This document shows, one piece after another, positions 22,173-34,825 of a DNA stretch of 64,000 nt. This DNA is from Sorghum bicolor (taxonomy: Eukaryota > Streptophyta > Magnoliopsida > Poales > Poaceae). Under the pieces are notes generated by a model. It worked only from the letters and a program-made list of their open reading frames with translations, made no database searches and had not been told where the DNA came from. Both the position numbers and the translations under genes were made by a program. The DNA is taken from contig NC_012873.2 in the NCBI RefSeq assembly GCF_000003195.3, positions 28,094,547-28,158,546 on the forward strand. Direction: 5' to 3'. Position 1 is the first letter of the stretch. Every line of letters starts with the position of its first letter.

Positions 22173-23689
22173 TTCGTGATGCGGATTGGATCATTACCAT
22201 GCAAGAGGAGTTGAACAACTTCTCTCGCAACCAAGTGTGGACACTTGAAGAGCGACCCAAAGATGCAAGAGTGATTAGAACAAAGTGGGTCTTTCGGAAC
22301 AAGAAGGATAATCAAGGCAAAGTGGTGTGCAACAAGGCAAGGATCGTGGCAAAAGGCTTTTCACAAGTGGAAGGTCTTGACTTCGGTGAAACCTTTGCAC
22401 CAGTGGCAAGACTTGAAGCAATCCGTATCCTACTTGCATATGCATCTAGTCATGATATCAAGTTGTTTCAAATGTATGTGAAAAGTGCTTTTTTGAATGG
22501 TTATATTAATGAGCTTGTCTATGTTGAGCAACCCCCCGGGTTTGAAGACCCTAGGTACCCGAAGCATGTCTACCGGTTGTCCAAGGCTCTCTATGGTCTC
22601 AAGCAAGCTCCTAGAGCTTGGTATGAGAGGCTTAGGGACTTCCTCATTGAGAAGGGCTTCAAGATTAGGAAAGTTGACACAACACTCTTCACCAAGAAAA
22701 TGAATGGGGAAATCTTCACTTGCCAAGTTTATGTTGATGATATTATTTTTGGCTCAACTAATGAAGATTTTTGCAAGGAATTTGGTGATTTGGTGTCCAA
22801 GGAGTTTGAGATGTCCATGATTGGCGAGCTATCCTTCTTCCTAGGATTTCAAGTCAAGCAAATGAAGGAAGGGGTCTTCATCTCTCAAGAGAAGTACACT
22901 CAAGATCTTCTCAAGAGGTTCAAGATGATGGATTGCAAGCCAATCAAGACTTCCATGACATCAAATGGGCATCTCGACTTAGAAGAGGGAGGTAACCCAA
23001 TTGACAAGACTCTCTATTGTTCCATGATAGGAAGTCTACTCTACCTCACAGCATCTAGGCCCGATATCATGTTTAGTGTGTGTATGTGTGCCAGATATCA
23101 AGCTATGCCTATGGAATCTCACTTGATTGCCGTCTAGAGAATTCTTATGTACCTAAAATACACACCTTGCCTAGGCTTATGGTATCCCAAAGGTGCAAGA
23201 TTCCAACTTGTAGGCTATTCCGATTCGGATTATGCTGGGTGCCGGATTGATAGAAAAAGCACATCCGGAGGGTGCCATTTCCTAGGTAGATCACTTGTCT
23301 CTTGGATGTCAAAGAAACAAAATAGTGTTGCTTTGTCAACGGCTGAGGCGGAATACATTGCCGCTGGTGCTTGTTGTGCACAAATACTTTACATGAAACA
23401 AACTTTGCTTGACTATGGAGTAGTACTAGACAAAGTACCTTTGTTGTGTGATAATGAAAGTGTCGTAAAACTTGCTAAAAACACGGTTCAACACACCCGC
23501 ACAAAACACATTGACATCCGCCACCAGTTCCTTAGGGATCATGTTGCTGAAGGTGACATATCTCTAGAGAATGTGGGAACGGAAAATCAATTGGCGGATA
23601 TCTTCACAAAACTCCTAGATGAAGCTAGGTTTTGTATGTTGAGAAATGAACTTAATGTGCTTGATTTTTCTAACTTCACTAAAAAATGA
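22150..23689 (+). pseudogene. pol: S0 reverse transcriptase and RNase H
   Basis: The RVT_2-type RT is readable from EEALRDADWI to MCARYQAMP. The catalytic YVDDIIF is present at about 22730. Motif A reads FQMYVKSAFLNG instead of the usual QMDVK, so a catalytic aspartate is lost (codon 22475-22477). A TAG at 23135-23137 (AVKRIL expected) splits the frame. RNase H then continues (SDSDYAGC, STAEAEYIA, TKHIDIRHQF, NQLADIFTK) to a natural stop after FTKK. This is a dead copy that still shows every domain. Confidence 0.92.
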
Positions 23690-23787
23690 AGTTGTGTGTT
23701 GAAATTTGTAAATAGCTTTTGCTTTGCATACCATGCATACCAAAACTAAAATACAAAAATAATTGTGTGTAGGGCTAGTCTAACATG

Positions 23788-23792
23788 GTTAA
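23788..23792. repeat. Target-site duplication of L (gttaa), left copy
   Basis: The bases gttaa at 23788-23792 recur at 57457-57461, flanking the TGTAACACC...GTTACA ends of L. The interrupted sequence is the 3' non-coding part of S0. Confidence 0.93.
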
Positions 23793-24996
23793 TGTAACAC
23801 CCCAGGTGTTTGTCACTTGATAAGTACTAGGTTTGAGCTCAAACATGAAAAGTTTGATGGTAAGAAAGAGGTCACAGTCGGTCTATGAAAGTAAGCCCTA
23901 ACTTGGACTTGGAAGATGCACCTTTACTTACATATAGGCCCTTTTAAAAGGTATACTTGGATGATGCTAGTGGGACATTTTCCATGTGTCTTATATCCAT
24001 CTCAATCTATATTGGTCTCTAGAAAAGTTTGGTGAAGTTTGGAATCAAGAAGTCACATGAAATGATAAGTTATATCCTTGTTGGAATGGCTCTCTTAAGG
24101 GAATAGAATCATGGGTCATGAACCAACCCTTCCAAACTTGCTCATATGACTCTAGATAAATTATACAACAAAAGTAATGAAGGGTTCATGTTAAGCTTAT
24201 GTCAAGAAAATGCTTCAATTGGCCTAAAACCCCATTTGGAGCTTTATCACGATACTGCTTTGACCAAAGTGAAAGTTTGACTTCTGTTACGGTTATGAGG
24301 TTTGACCCTAAATGAAAGTTGTAGTTTTGCTTCTGTAGAAGAAATTTTATTCAAGGGTCAAGAACCAAAGCAGCCTGCAAATAGTTCAAACAGAGGCTCC
24401 AAGTTGGAATCAGCTGCAGCCTTTTATCCCTGAGAAATAATTCAAAGTCCCTGGAAAGTGACAGCAGCAAGTTAGCTTCTTGTGACATTTTATTATCCAA
24501 ATTCATATAGTAACTCAATTAGATTCCTTAATATGAGTCGGAGTACTCTTCTTGATGAAAGCAATGCATCAAGTATCATCAAATTTGGAGTTCATTTGGA
24601 TATCTAAAAGTAGCTCCCAAAACAGCAAGTGGTTATTTTATCGCCAAACGGACGTCGACCCGTTGGCATGCCGCGTTCTCGTGTTTTTGTAAAGCAACTC
24701 AAGTTGGTCCAAGAATAAAAGTTGTGGATAATTGTTTGGAGAAGAGCATACAGAAAGTTGCATCAAGTTTGACATGGTTTGGACAATCAATTCTTGGTTT
24801 CGCTAATCTCCATCAATACGTTGACACTCGTGACTTGGCATCTAATTATCTCCTAATCTGTTGGTCTAATGGCTTTGCACTCTTAATCAAAGTTGGAGAG
24901 CAGGCCGAGGTGAGCAAACTTAATTTTGAGCCCATGATCCAATTCGGCCCAGGAATGGCCCGAATCGACGTCCCACCTTGGCCACTTTCATGCACG

Positions 24997-25001
24997 CCAC
25001 C
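24997..25001. repeat. Target-site duplication of L' (ccacc), left copy
   Basis: The bases ccacc at 24997-25001 recur at 53544-53548. They flank TGTAACAGAAC on the left and GGTGTTACA on the right, which are the L ends in inverted orientation. Confidence 0.93.
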
Positions 25002-25448
25002 TGTAACAGAACCGCCCAATTTACAAGAGATCAACTACGGAAAACTCCCGCCAAAGCAGTTGCTTTAACGTAATCGAACTCTCGTAAACCTGGTAGTCCG
25101 TGAAATCACAAGGGATTTCAAACCAACCATCATACAAGCCAAGATCGTAGTGATTCAACATAACAAATCATATGTTACATCCATTTCACAAGTAGTTTGG
25201 CAAACACCAGAGTTCAATATAGTTATTACAACTTGAGTTGAAAAGTAGCGGAAGCAAAGTAATTTAAAACTAATATTGCCCTCATTTCAAATACATGCTA
25301 GTATCCAGGTCAACTCCAACAAAAGCAACATAGATGAGGTAACTAAGAAGGATCATGCCCCTGATCTTACTCCTCTAATATGGTAGGAGTCATCCAACTC
25401 TTGCAGTAGCCATGATACATCATAACCTGCAACAAGTGGGAATAAACC

Positions 25449-25470
25449 CTGAGTACGAGAAGGTACTCAG
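25449..25470 (-). other. Hairpin in L' (CTGAGTAC stem)
   Basis: The sequence CTGAGTAC-GAGAAG-GTACTCAG forms a perfect 8-bp stem. It is the L' counterpart of the L hairpin at 56987-57008. Confidence 0.7.
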
Positions 25471-28229
25471 CTAGACTTACCCGTCATAAACCAGAAATAA
25501 TATGACACAAGGAGTATGCAAGGCTTTATTGGTGGAGCTAGCTTGACAACAATTTTTGCATAAAAAGCTTAAGTTGCAACTAAGTAACCTTTCTGGTATT
25601 TAGCTCAAGTTAATAATCATTAACCTATCATCTAGATTAGCACCTATACTAAAGCAATCAGTTGATTAAGATACAACAATAGTACCCATATTTGATGTGG
25701 CATTTCCAACATCATCATACCATAACCATCCAAGTGTTCCATAAACATTACTACGATGACGAAGCTCGAGTCAAGTGCTCACTGTCCAGGAGCGATGGCG
25801 ATTCGAATCGATTTCTGACCAGCTAGCGAGTTATTCCCCACACAAACCACACTTACCGGACAAAGTGAGCTACAGGTCACCATATTACACTATCCAGGAC
25901 CAATTTGTGGGTTCAGCAGGCACCGCCAGTACCCGAGGACCGTTCCAGCGACTGAGGTATCCAAGGTATACCAAGGTTGCGCGCCGCGCCCTCGTCGTTC
26001 TCCTCAACCATCACCAATACAGCGCATGACAGCTCGACTCCCGGCCCGAATAGTGCTCAGGCTTCGCGGTCGGAACCACTTATCCTTCCAGCTAAGTGTG
26101 GGGCATGCATTCAACATGACAAGAGGGCCGTCAACGATCGGTCCTTAATCGACACAGGCGGGGATAGATAGGCACCCAAGACCTCCATGTCTTGTTACTT
26201 CTCTATCATCGACCCGCCCGGTCTCCAATTATTCATCCTTATTTCCTGGTTATTTCCATGATAGCATATATAGCCAACCTTTTTAGGTATCCACCTATCT
26301 CGCTCAGGTGATAGGGCATCACCTGGCTTCTACCGGTCTAAGCATGACTAAGCATTTAGATTCGATCCCGAATCTACATAGGATTATAGGTATATTTGCT
26401 GGACAAGGAGTGATATATGCAGCAAGGGTTTCACCCAACTCCTATACTTAATGCAACAATACATATATAACATATATTCTCACTTGCATTCAAAAGTAGT
26501 AGGAGACTTATAATGCTCCGAGGCTTGCCTGGGATCAATACTGAGTCAGTTCAGTTAGTTGCTCCGTCTTGGTAACACCTAAGGTCACAACACTTTTTAG
26601 TCCTTCCACCTTCGGGATGGGTCCACCCAACACCATATTCGGGTTTGTTCCCACACCAAGTCCTTCACGTGATTCAAGATGAGATGCAAGATGCAAGTGC
26701 ATGAATATAAAAAATAATAACACAACATGCATCACATAAAAGTATGCAAGACACAGGCATCCAAAGTTATTTAGCTAACATCACACAACCAATTATATAG
26801 AGCAAACATATCAATCATAACACAAGTTTAACAGGGTTACAAGTGTATTACTTAACCACTACTAAAGACATGAATCATACATAGCTCACACAAAGTAAAG
26901 CAATCAAGCATTCATGTATTTCAGCAATTATGGACATACATGCAACAATTCAGTAAATAAATCATAACTGGAGTTACACATCTCCAACAACTATGCAATA
27001 GGACATTCTGGAAAGATTATCAAATTATCTACAATTCATCTTTAATCATATTAGCATGATTAACAAGTTAACCAAGTCAAACATGCATGACCATATAATC
27101 TGGTCCAGGAACTTACAGAGAACAAGCATTTCAAGGGATGAACTTCATACTACTGTAACTCATAAACAACTTAGCCAAATGATATGCAACTTTACCACAA
27201 GATAAGTTAATAAATTATCTACATCTTTTATATAGACAAGTTGCACAGCAAACATCATTTATATCATGGAATTAGTTGCATAAATAAAACTGCTCATGCT
27301 GTCCAAACAGTAGAGGTACAATTACACACAGAAAACTGATTGGCACTTCAAAGCAGCATAACTGGAGTTGTAGACCTCCAGCAAACATGATTCTTATATA
27401 TTTGGACAGCTCATAAAGTTACCTACAACTTTCTTATTATCATCTAAATATGAATCTACAGTTAACAAGGTCAATTAACCCCATAAAGACATCTCCGTCC
27501 AAAACATGGATAGAATCTGTCATGCCACATTAAATAGCTATAACTTTAATCTAGAGCTAAATTTACCACTAACAAGGTCTTACATTACCAACAATGCAAT
27601 CCTGTCTGGGTTTAGATAGAAACTGGAACAGTACTTTAAACTACTATAACTAAACATGTGCTTAACCAAAAATTTTGCTATTTATCTTTTTGGAAAGCTT
27701 ATGAAAAGTAATAAAACATATATATTTTCATCCAGGCAAGATTCACAACTTAACTGAGCCAAACAATTCAAACATGCAGATCCACTCAGAATAGGAGCAA
27801 AGGAACACAGGACATTTGTTATTTTCATAACTCTTAATCTATCAGTCCTAAATTCATGAAACTTTTACCAGATATCAAACATCATGTGCAAAGCATGTCA
27901 CAATATTTTCACATTTATTTGAGGAATAACACAGCAGTTATAAAGAAGACAAATATAACAAGCAATTAAAACCTAACTGCATAAATCTATTTTTACGACT
28001 AAGACATCAAACTAAACCACGCCATATTATAGATCTACTGCATAGAGAAATTTATAAGGATTCCAAAAAGTCCACATTTGCTATTTTCAGACTTTTCTAT
28101 GAATTCTATGCATTAACAAAGTTCATACAAGAAATCTGCAAAAACAAAGGATAAAGGAAAACGACTTTGCACGGGGAACCCTGAGTTTTCCACGAATCAC
28201 GCGATAGACCAGAAACACTATTCATATGA

Positions 28230-28895
28230 GTCATTGACTTCGCAGAAAACTCCCTGGCTTGCGTCAAATTTAAACCCGAGGTCTCTGGTCGCGAGGAAAA
28301 CAGGGGACCTCGCCGGAGGTTCCTGTTCCGGCTGGCTGAGGCCTCGTCGGCGGCGATGGAGGGGTGGGGAAGCACCAGGAGGTCAACGCGCATCTGCTGG
28401 TCGTCTTGGATGGCCGGGAGAGAGCCTGTGGCGGCCTAGCCACGACAGCAGGCGGCGACGGTGGACTGCTCCCGGCGGTGGCGGTGCTCCGGCGACGGTT
28501 GGGGCCGGAAATGGAGCCCAGTGCGGTCAAAAGGATACGGCGGTGGCGCTAAGACACTTAGCTTGGGCTAAGAAGGCGCGAAGTAGCGTGTAACGCAGCG
28601 GGTGCGAGCTCAAGCAGTCGGCCATGGTGGACGCGGCGGCGTTCCCGCGGTAGAGCGCGAGGAGAAGTGCGCGAGGGCGAGAGAGGACGCCTTGGAGGAG
28701 TGGGGAGCTCGCCATCCACTCTGGAGGAGGTAGGGGCACCTGGACGAGCAGCACAGGAGGTGGGGGCTTCAACTCGCGCATGGATGCCACGCACCAGCGA
28801 CGTGTCCGCCATTGAGGCATTCCACCGAACACGTGTCGGGCAACGATGTGGTCAGCGTGGGAAGCAATTTAGGCCAGATCTGGACTGAATTTGGA
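28230..28895 (-). other. GC-rich exon-like segment in L'
   Basis: This sharply GC-rich block stands in A/T-rich DNA. On the minus strand it reads like a grass first exon with an ATG (MADTSLVRGIH) and an open frame of 84 residues. The L counterpart, 53549-54110, aligns only loosely and has a different frame. I do not recognise a protein. It is probably the transcribed CG-rich leader of the LTR, or an old captured fragment. Confidence 0.4.
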
Positions 28896-30043
28896 CATGG
28901 ACCAAAAATAAAGTTTGCTCTACTCTTGACACTCTCCAACTTTGATTAAGGTGCCATGGTCATTAGAGTTGCAGATTAGTAGATAATTTGATGCCCACCT
29001 TGGAGTGTCAATGAATTGATAATGATTAACAAAACTCAACATTGATGACCAAAACAAAGTCAAACTGGTGTCATCTTTTGGCATGCTCTTGTCCACAATA
29101 TGTACTCCAACTTCTATTTTGGGACCCAAACAAGTTCTTTAGTAAAATTTGTAGAACGCGGAATGCCAACGTGATGAACTGCAAACCTAGTCTTAGAAAC
29201 TCTAAGTGCTGGAAATTACAGCAGATTCAATCTTGGGACTATTATTTGACATGCTTCGAAGACGATTCAGACTTAGTAACTTTAACAAAGATTGTAGTAT
29301 GCAAACTATACTACAACATTTACAAAAGTACATTGTACTAGTTCAGTTTTATTTGGAAGATACAAGGCTCCAAACTAGGGTACCCGAAACTGAGCACCTT
29401 GAGGACTTGGCCAAAATTCTGGAGTTCCAAAACAGCACTGCATTGAATCTTGTAAGCTTAGTTTGACTAGGTTAGGTACCAAACTAGCTCTTGACCATAA
29501 AACAAAGTTAGTTCTACAGAAGTTAAGCTAGAACTTTTATTTAAGGTCAAATCTCAGAACTAGTACAGAAGTCAAACTTTGACTTTGGTCAAAGTAGCAA
29601 CTTGATAAAGCTTGAATTGAGGTTTTAGGCCAATTGAAGCATTGTCTAGGCACAAGCTCAACATGAACCCTTCATAGCTTTTGTTGTATAATTCACCTAG
29701 AGTCATATGAGCAAGTTTGCAAGGTTTGGTTGGTGACCCATTATTCTATTTCGTTAATAGAGTCATTCCAACAAGGATATAACTTATCATTTCATGTGAC
29801 TTCTTGATTCCAAACTTCACCAAACTTTCCAGAGACCAACATAGATTGGGATGGATATAAGACATATGAAAAAGGTCCCATTAGCATCATCAAAGCATAC
29901 CTTTTAAAACGAGCATATATGCAAGCAAGGTTGCATCCACCAAGTCCAAGTTGTGGTTTACTTTCATAGATTGACTTTGACCTCTTTATTACCATTGAAC
30001 TTGTCATGTTTGTGCTCAAACCTAGTACTTAGCAAGTGACAAA

Positions 30044-30048
30044 CTCCT
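30044..30048. repeat. Imperfect target duplication of E5 (ctcct / catct)
   Basis: The left flank of E5 is ctcct (30044-30048) and the right flank is catct (53528-53532). Three of five bases agree. The interrupted L' sequence is GTGACAAAC...GGGGTGTTACA, which fits insertion close to the L' end. Confidence 0.55.
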
Positions 30049-30443
30049 TGTAACATCGCAAAAAATCACATTCAAAAATCACTCACATTAAAAATTATTT
30101 TCAAAATATATTTCAAAAACTATAAAATAATTTGAGCTCTATTGTATCTCCATCTAATCCATCCATATTTTTTTCGCGCACAAATAACAACGAGTACCAG
30201 CAAGCTTACATGCAAGAAAACATAGCAGTACACCTACACGAATATATATCTCATGCATGCATGCAGGACGAGCATGCACCGTCCATTTCATGCACCTGCA
30301 TGCAAGGACACGGTGATTAGGCACCGTCCATTTGCATGCATCGTGCATGCAAATTAGGCACCGACGATGCGCTACAGTAGCATTTTTAATGGCACGCAGC
30401 TGAGCGCTTTGGCCTATAAAAAGCCAGCCTCGGGTGCTCACTC
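30049..30443 (+). repeat. E5 5' LTR, first part (U3 with TATA)
   Basis: Matches 50995-51389 of the 3' LTR. It contains several CATGCA (RY) motifs around 30240-30355, a repeated GCACCGTCCATTT unit, and a TATAAAA box at 30415-30421. E3 enters 23 bp past the TATA box, at or next to the expected transcription start. Confidence 0.93.
30439..30443. repeat. Target-site duplication of E3 (cactc), left copy
   Basis: The bases cactc at 30439-30443 recur at 42827-42831. The undisturbed site is visible in the E5 3' LTR near 51385-51389. Confidence 0.97.
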
Positions 30444-31136
30444 TGTTGACACCGTTTTTGGGCACGTATCTAGGATGGCAGGATAAGGTGACAGTACGAT
30501 GTTTACAAAGCGGGTTGCCGATGAGGATGGTTGCCGATGAGGGGGAAGTTGAATGTGACTAAGTCCACAGGCAGTAATATGGTGCCGATGGCTAGATAAG
30601 AAAGTCTGCCGATGACTATGGCAAAGGATCTGCCGATGATGCAAAGGAGGAGTCTGGAAGCTGCCGGTCGTTATGTGGAGGAGTTTCGGTTTGTCACGAG
30701 GGATAGTTTTGTTATTTCCTTAATTATTTGCATCATTTTGTATACGGATTCCGTGTAATTTGGAATTCGAATTCTAATCGTGTCTAGTTGTAGCTCTTTG
30801 AGCAGGGTATAAATATAGACCCTAGGGCCTTGTAATAATCAATCAAGAAATCAAACACACGTTTTTACTCATATTCCAGCATTTACTTTTCGACGACTTC
30901 GTCATACTTTTTTCTTTTTGTTACGAGTTCTTAGGAATTCGTCGACTTAAGTTCGGCGTGTTCTCAAGTTCCGCGCGAGTACCTCTTAGCCGTGACATCC
31001 GGGCGCATCGCTGTTGTCAGGACTAAAGTATTCAAGTTATCACCTTTGCCGATAGCAAGGTCAAATCGGCTGGCACGCCTTAACGTTTGAATCGGGTATT
31101 AGCCCTTTGTGTTTGCAGACCAGTTTTGCATCAACA
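30444..31136 (+). repeat. E3 5' LTR
   Basis: A 693-bp LTR with TATAAATATA at 30808-30817 and seven ATCGGC/GCCGAT motifs. Differences from 42134-42826 that I can see lie near the start (accgtttttg/accgctttt), at the ggagga/gtagga site, at ctagggcc/ctaggttc, and at gcgcgag/gcgtgag. Confidence 0.96.
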
Positions 31137-31143
31137 CATCTTT

Positions 31144-31160
31144 TGGCACGCCCAGTGGGA
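31144..31160 (+). other. E3 primer-binding site region
   Basis: TGGCACGCCCAGTGGGA, seven bases past the 5' LTR. It matches the E1 site except for one base. Confidence 0.65.
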
Positions 31161-31183
31161 CTAGATTCAAGATCAAGATCAAC

Positions 31184-34100
31184 ATGTCGATCTCTGACCT
31201 CGATCAAGAGAACGTCATCCCCGTGACGGAGGCCAACCTCAAGGATGAGCAGAAGCAAGCTATTGCCCAAGCCATGGAAGAGTTCAAGCAGCAATGCCTG
31301 AGGTCTTTCAGCATAAACAGGAGCGGCGAAGTGGTCCAGAAAGATGCACTGCCGGCACCACGGCAGGTTACCTTTGACGCAAATCCTGGCAAGCTTCAAG
31401 ATATGGTTGACAATGCCATCAATCGAGCGTTGATTAACCAAGCTGGTGTACTGTCTAATACGGTTTTCAATGCCGTGGCAAGAACTTTCAAGGAAGGACA
31501 AATCCCACCAGATTATGTGGGCCCCTCCCATCATCAGCCAACGGCGCCAGAGGTCACGGCTCCATCGGCTGCCTTGACGAATGCAAGTGCACAATCTGCC
31601 GTCCCTCCAAGTACATCGGGGACTACTGGTGCACTATCTATGCCGATGGCAACCAACCCACAAATTTCAGTTGGGCAGCATAAACTGACAACAGATATGT
31701 TGGCACCGGCAATGTCAGGGTTGACTCTTCCTCCTAACTGGTGGGGTTACGGTATGCCTCCAGAGTTGACGCCGGGAACATCACAAATAACTGACATGAG
31801 GGGCAAAACTCCTATGACATCGGCACCTCCCAATGCGCCGGTGAACCAGAGTCCTCGGTATACCACAACTACTACTGCAAGGCCTCACACTGGAAATCCT
31901 CAAGATTCAATGTTCCAGATGCCCAACGCATCGGCAGTCAATGCTGATGCAACAGAGGCCTATGGCCCAGTCGGGGTATGTCAATTCAACGACGGTACCC
32001 AATTACCAATCATCGGCAGCACCTATGCCAATGAACGCTAATAATGGATGGTTTGGACAGCAAGCCTTTCCACAATCACCCCAGCAGAGTTACCAGACTA
32101 CAGGGTTCCAGCAAGGGCAGGTCTATCCCGGGTTCCAAGGTCAGGGGATTCCCAACCAGCCAATGAATTTTGGACAGCAACTCGGAGGACAGCCAATCGG
32201 TGGACAGCAGTTTGGTGGTCCGCAGATTGGAGGACAGGTGATCAATACAATGTTCCGTGCAGATCACGTCCCGAACAGACACGTGGAGGTTCGCCACCAA
32301 GTGCCAGATCCGCAGCCGCCTCATCGGCAAGATGCCGATGCATATTGGGCCGATAAGATTGCTGAAGTAATGAGGGAACAATTTGGGATAAAACCCAAAG
32401 TCAACACTTATTCTTATCGGACACCGTATCCTCCCGCGTATGATTTGATTCCGCTTCCACATCGGTACAAGGTACCGGATTTTACAAAGTTTTCCGGACA
32501 GGACGACACGTCAACCATGGAGCATGTCAACAGGTTCATTATTCAATGTGGAGAGGCTGGTAACAGGGACGAATTGAGGGTTCGTCTATTTTCATCATCA
32601 TTGTCTGGATCGGCCTTTACTTGGTTCATATCATTACCTCCCAACTCAGTAATTACTTGGGCCGATCTAGAGAAGCAATTCCACAAATACTTCTTCTCGG
32701 GGGTTCATGAGAAGAAGATCACCGACTTGGTCAAGTTGAGGCAACGTAATGATGAGTCGGTTGAGGGATTTGTGCAGAGGATACGAGAGGTCAAGAATAA
32801 ATGCTATAGCCTGGTTCTGGATGATCGGCAGCTAGCCGATTTGGCTTTCCAGGGTTTGTTGCCACATATCAGTGATAAGTATGCCTCTCAGGAGTTCGAA
32901 AGTTTAAGTCATTTGGTGCAGAGGATTTCTGATCAAGACATCAAGCCTTTCGAGCCCAAGAGAGCATGGAATAAGAAAGTGTCATTTGTTGATGAAGCAA
33001 TAAGCTCAGATTCTGATGAAGAACCAGTAATCGGTTTGGCAGAGTGGGTAAAAAACAAGAAGCCGATGTCTTGTCCTTTTGGGCAGAAGGAACCAGAGAA
33101 GTTTGCTTTTGACACCGCTAAGGCCGATAGGATATTTGACTTTCTACTTCAGGAAGGTCAGATCAAACTGTCACCTAACCATGTGATTCCATCGGCAGAA
33201 GAGTTGAAGAGGATGAGATATTGCAAGTGGCATAATGCAACTTCCCATGACACCAACGAGTGCAAAGTATTCAGACAGCAGCTGCAATCGGCTATACAGT
33301 CAGGGAGAATCAAGTTTGACAGTTCCAAAGCCCAGAAGCCGATGAAGATAGACCAACATCCTTTCCCGACAAACATGTTGGATGCTAAGGGGAAGGCTAA
33401 GGCCTTAACATCGGAGACAGCTGAGAAGAGTGCATCGGTAGATCCCCAGCATCAAGTTACTACTGCCGATGCAAGAAGTAAGGGCTTGGTCCAGGAAGGA
33501 ACTAGCTCAGGAAGGCTTCCACGATCCGGTATCGTCATAACTCATAGAAGGCCTCGAGAAAAATGGCAACAACGGGAAGATCGGTATCGGCGCCAGCAGG
33601 AAGATTATCTACGGGAAGAAGAAAGACGCCGACAGGAGTGGAATCGGCACAGGGATCATTGGAATTGTCCATTCTTCATCCATTGTTGGGAGGAAAATAT
33701 CAAGCTTCCTACTGTCAGAGACTGCCCTGAGTGCAACGGTTATGATTGGTACGATAGGATCGATCGGCATTATCATAATGATGAACGGCGATTTAATGGG
33801 CCGATCAGAGGAAGGGTGTCAGTTCATGACCGGCTGGGGGGCAGATGTAGTGGGCACGACAGACTTAGTGACCGTGTCCAGTATTTTCCCAGGAACCAAG
33901 AAGAGCTCGAGGGAATGGCTGATGCGCGGGTTCCCGATGAATTCATATTTTGCAGGGATGCTAACACGCATCGTATGGAGTCAAGGGAGAACCGACGCCC
34001 GACAGCAAGGCAAAGGCCACTTCCTCCATGGTGCCCTGGAGGATTAACCAAGACACAGAAAAGGAGATTGCAACGTGAAAGGCAAGAAGAGCTAAACAAG

Positions 34101-34825
34101 GGAGAGAACTCTGGAAGTCAGCAGCCGTCAGACACTAAGAGGGAAGGTCCATCGGCAGGCGTCAACATGGTCTTCATGTTGCCGATGGAGTTTCTTGCAC
34201 CAGCCAGTGATGATGAGTTGGAATTTTCTGATCAGATAGCTCAGTTGGCTCTGGATCCGATGACGGCTATCTTTGAGAAACCTGCCGATGACGAGAGGCA
34301 GCATCTTAAAGCTCTGTTCCTCAAAGGGTTGATGGGCAGCCAATGACCAAGATCCTAGTGGATGGTGGAGCTGCTATTAATATTATGCCGTATGCAGTAT
34401 ATCGGAAGCTTGGAAAAGGGGATCAAGATTTGACCAAGACCGATATGATGCTCAAAGACTTTGAAGGAAACGTGTCTCCAGTCAAGGTGGCGATATGTGC
34501 AGAGTTGACCATCGGCAGCAAAACCTTGCCGACAACTTTCTTCGTGATCAGCGGAAAAGGTGCTTACAACTTATTATTGGGAAGAGATTGGATTCATGCC
34601 AATTGTTGTATCCCATCTACAATGCATCAGTGCTTGGTTCAGTGGGTAGGTGACAAGATTGAGATTGTCCCAGGAGATTCTTCTTATGTTATCGCATCGG
34701 CAGAAGCGGATACTTACGAAAGGACCAGGTGCATTTCAGGAGAAGTTTGGGAGAAAGATTTTCTCAAAGTTGCCGATTATGAGATTCCACCGATCCAAGC
34801 AGTCGGTTCTGACGACGGTTTTTAA
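31184..34825 (+). pseudogene. gag: E3 Gag-protease, two frameshifts
   Basis: The start is ATG at 31184 (MSISDLDQENV). Compared with E1, two bases are missing near 31936 (gcatcggcagtcaatg), so the first frame stops at 32041 and the true frame resumes at 31941 (MLMQQRPMAQ). Four bases are missing near 34328, which breaks the frame again just before protease. The protease VDGGAAINIM is then open to TAA at 34823-34825, which overlaps the pol ATG. The Gag domain (about 32560-32920) and the CKWHNATSHDTNEC knuckle are intact within their frame. Confidence 0.92.

Noticed and set aside
28230..28895. Host protein-coding gene
   Set aside because: GC-rich open frames exist, but the frame is not shared by the L counterpart, no domain is recognisable, and the block lies inside a repeat.
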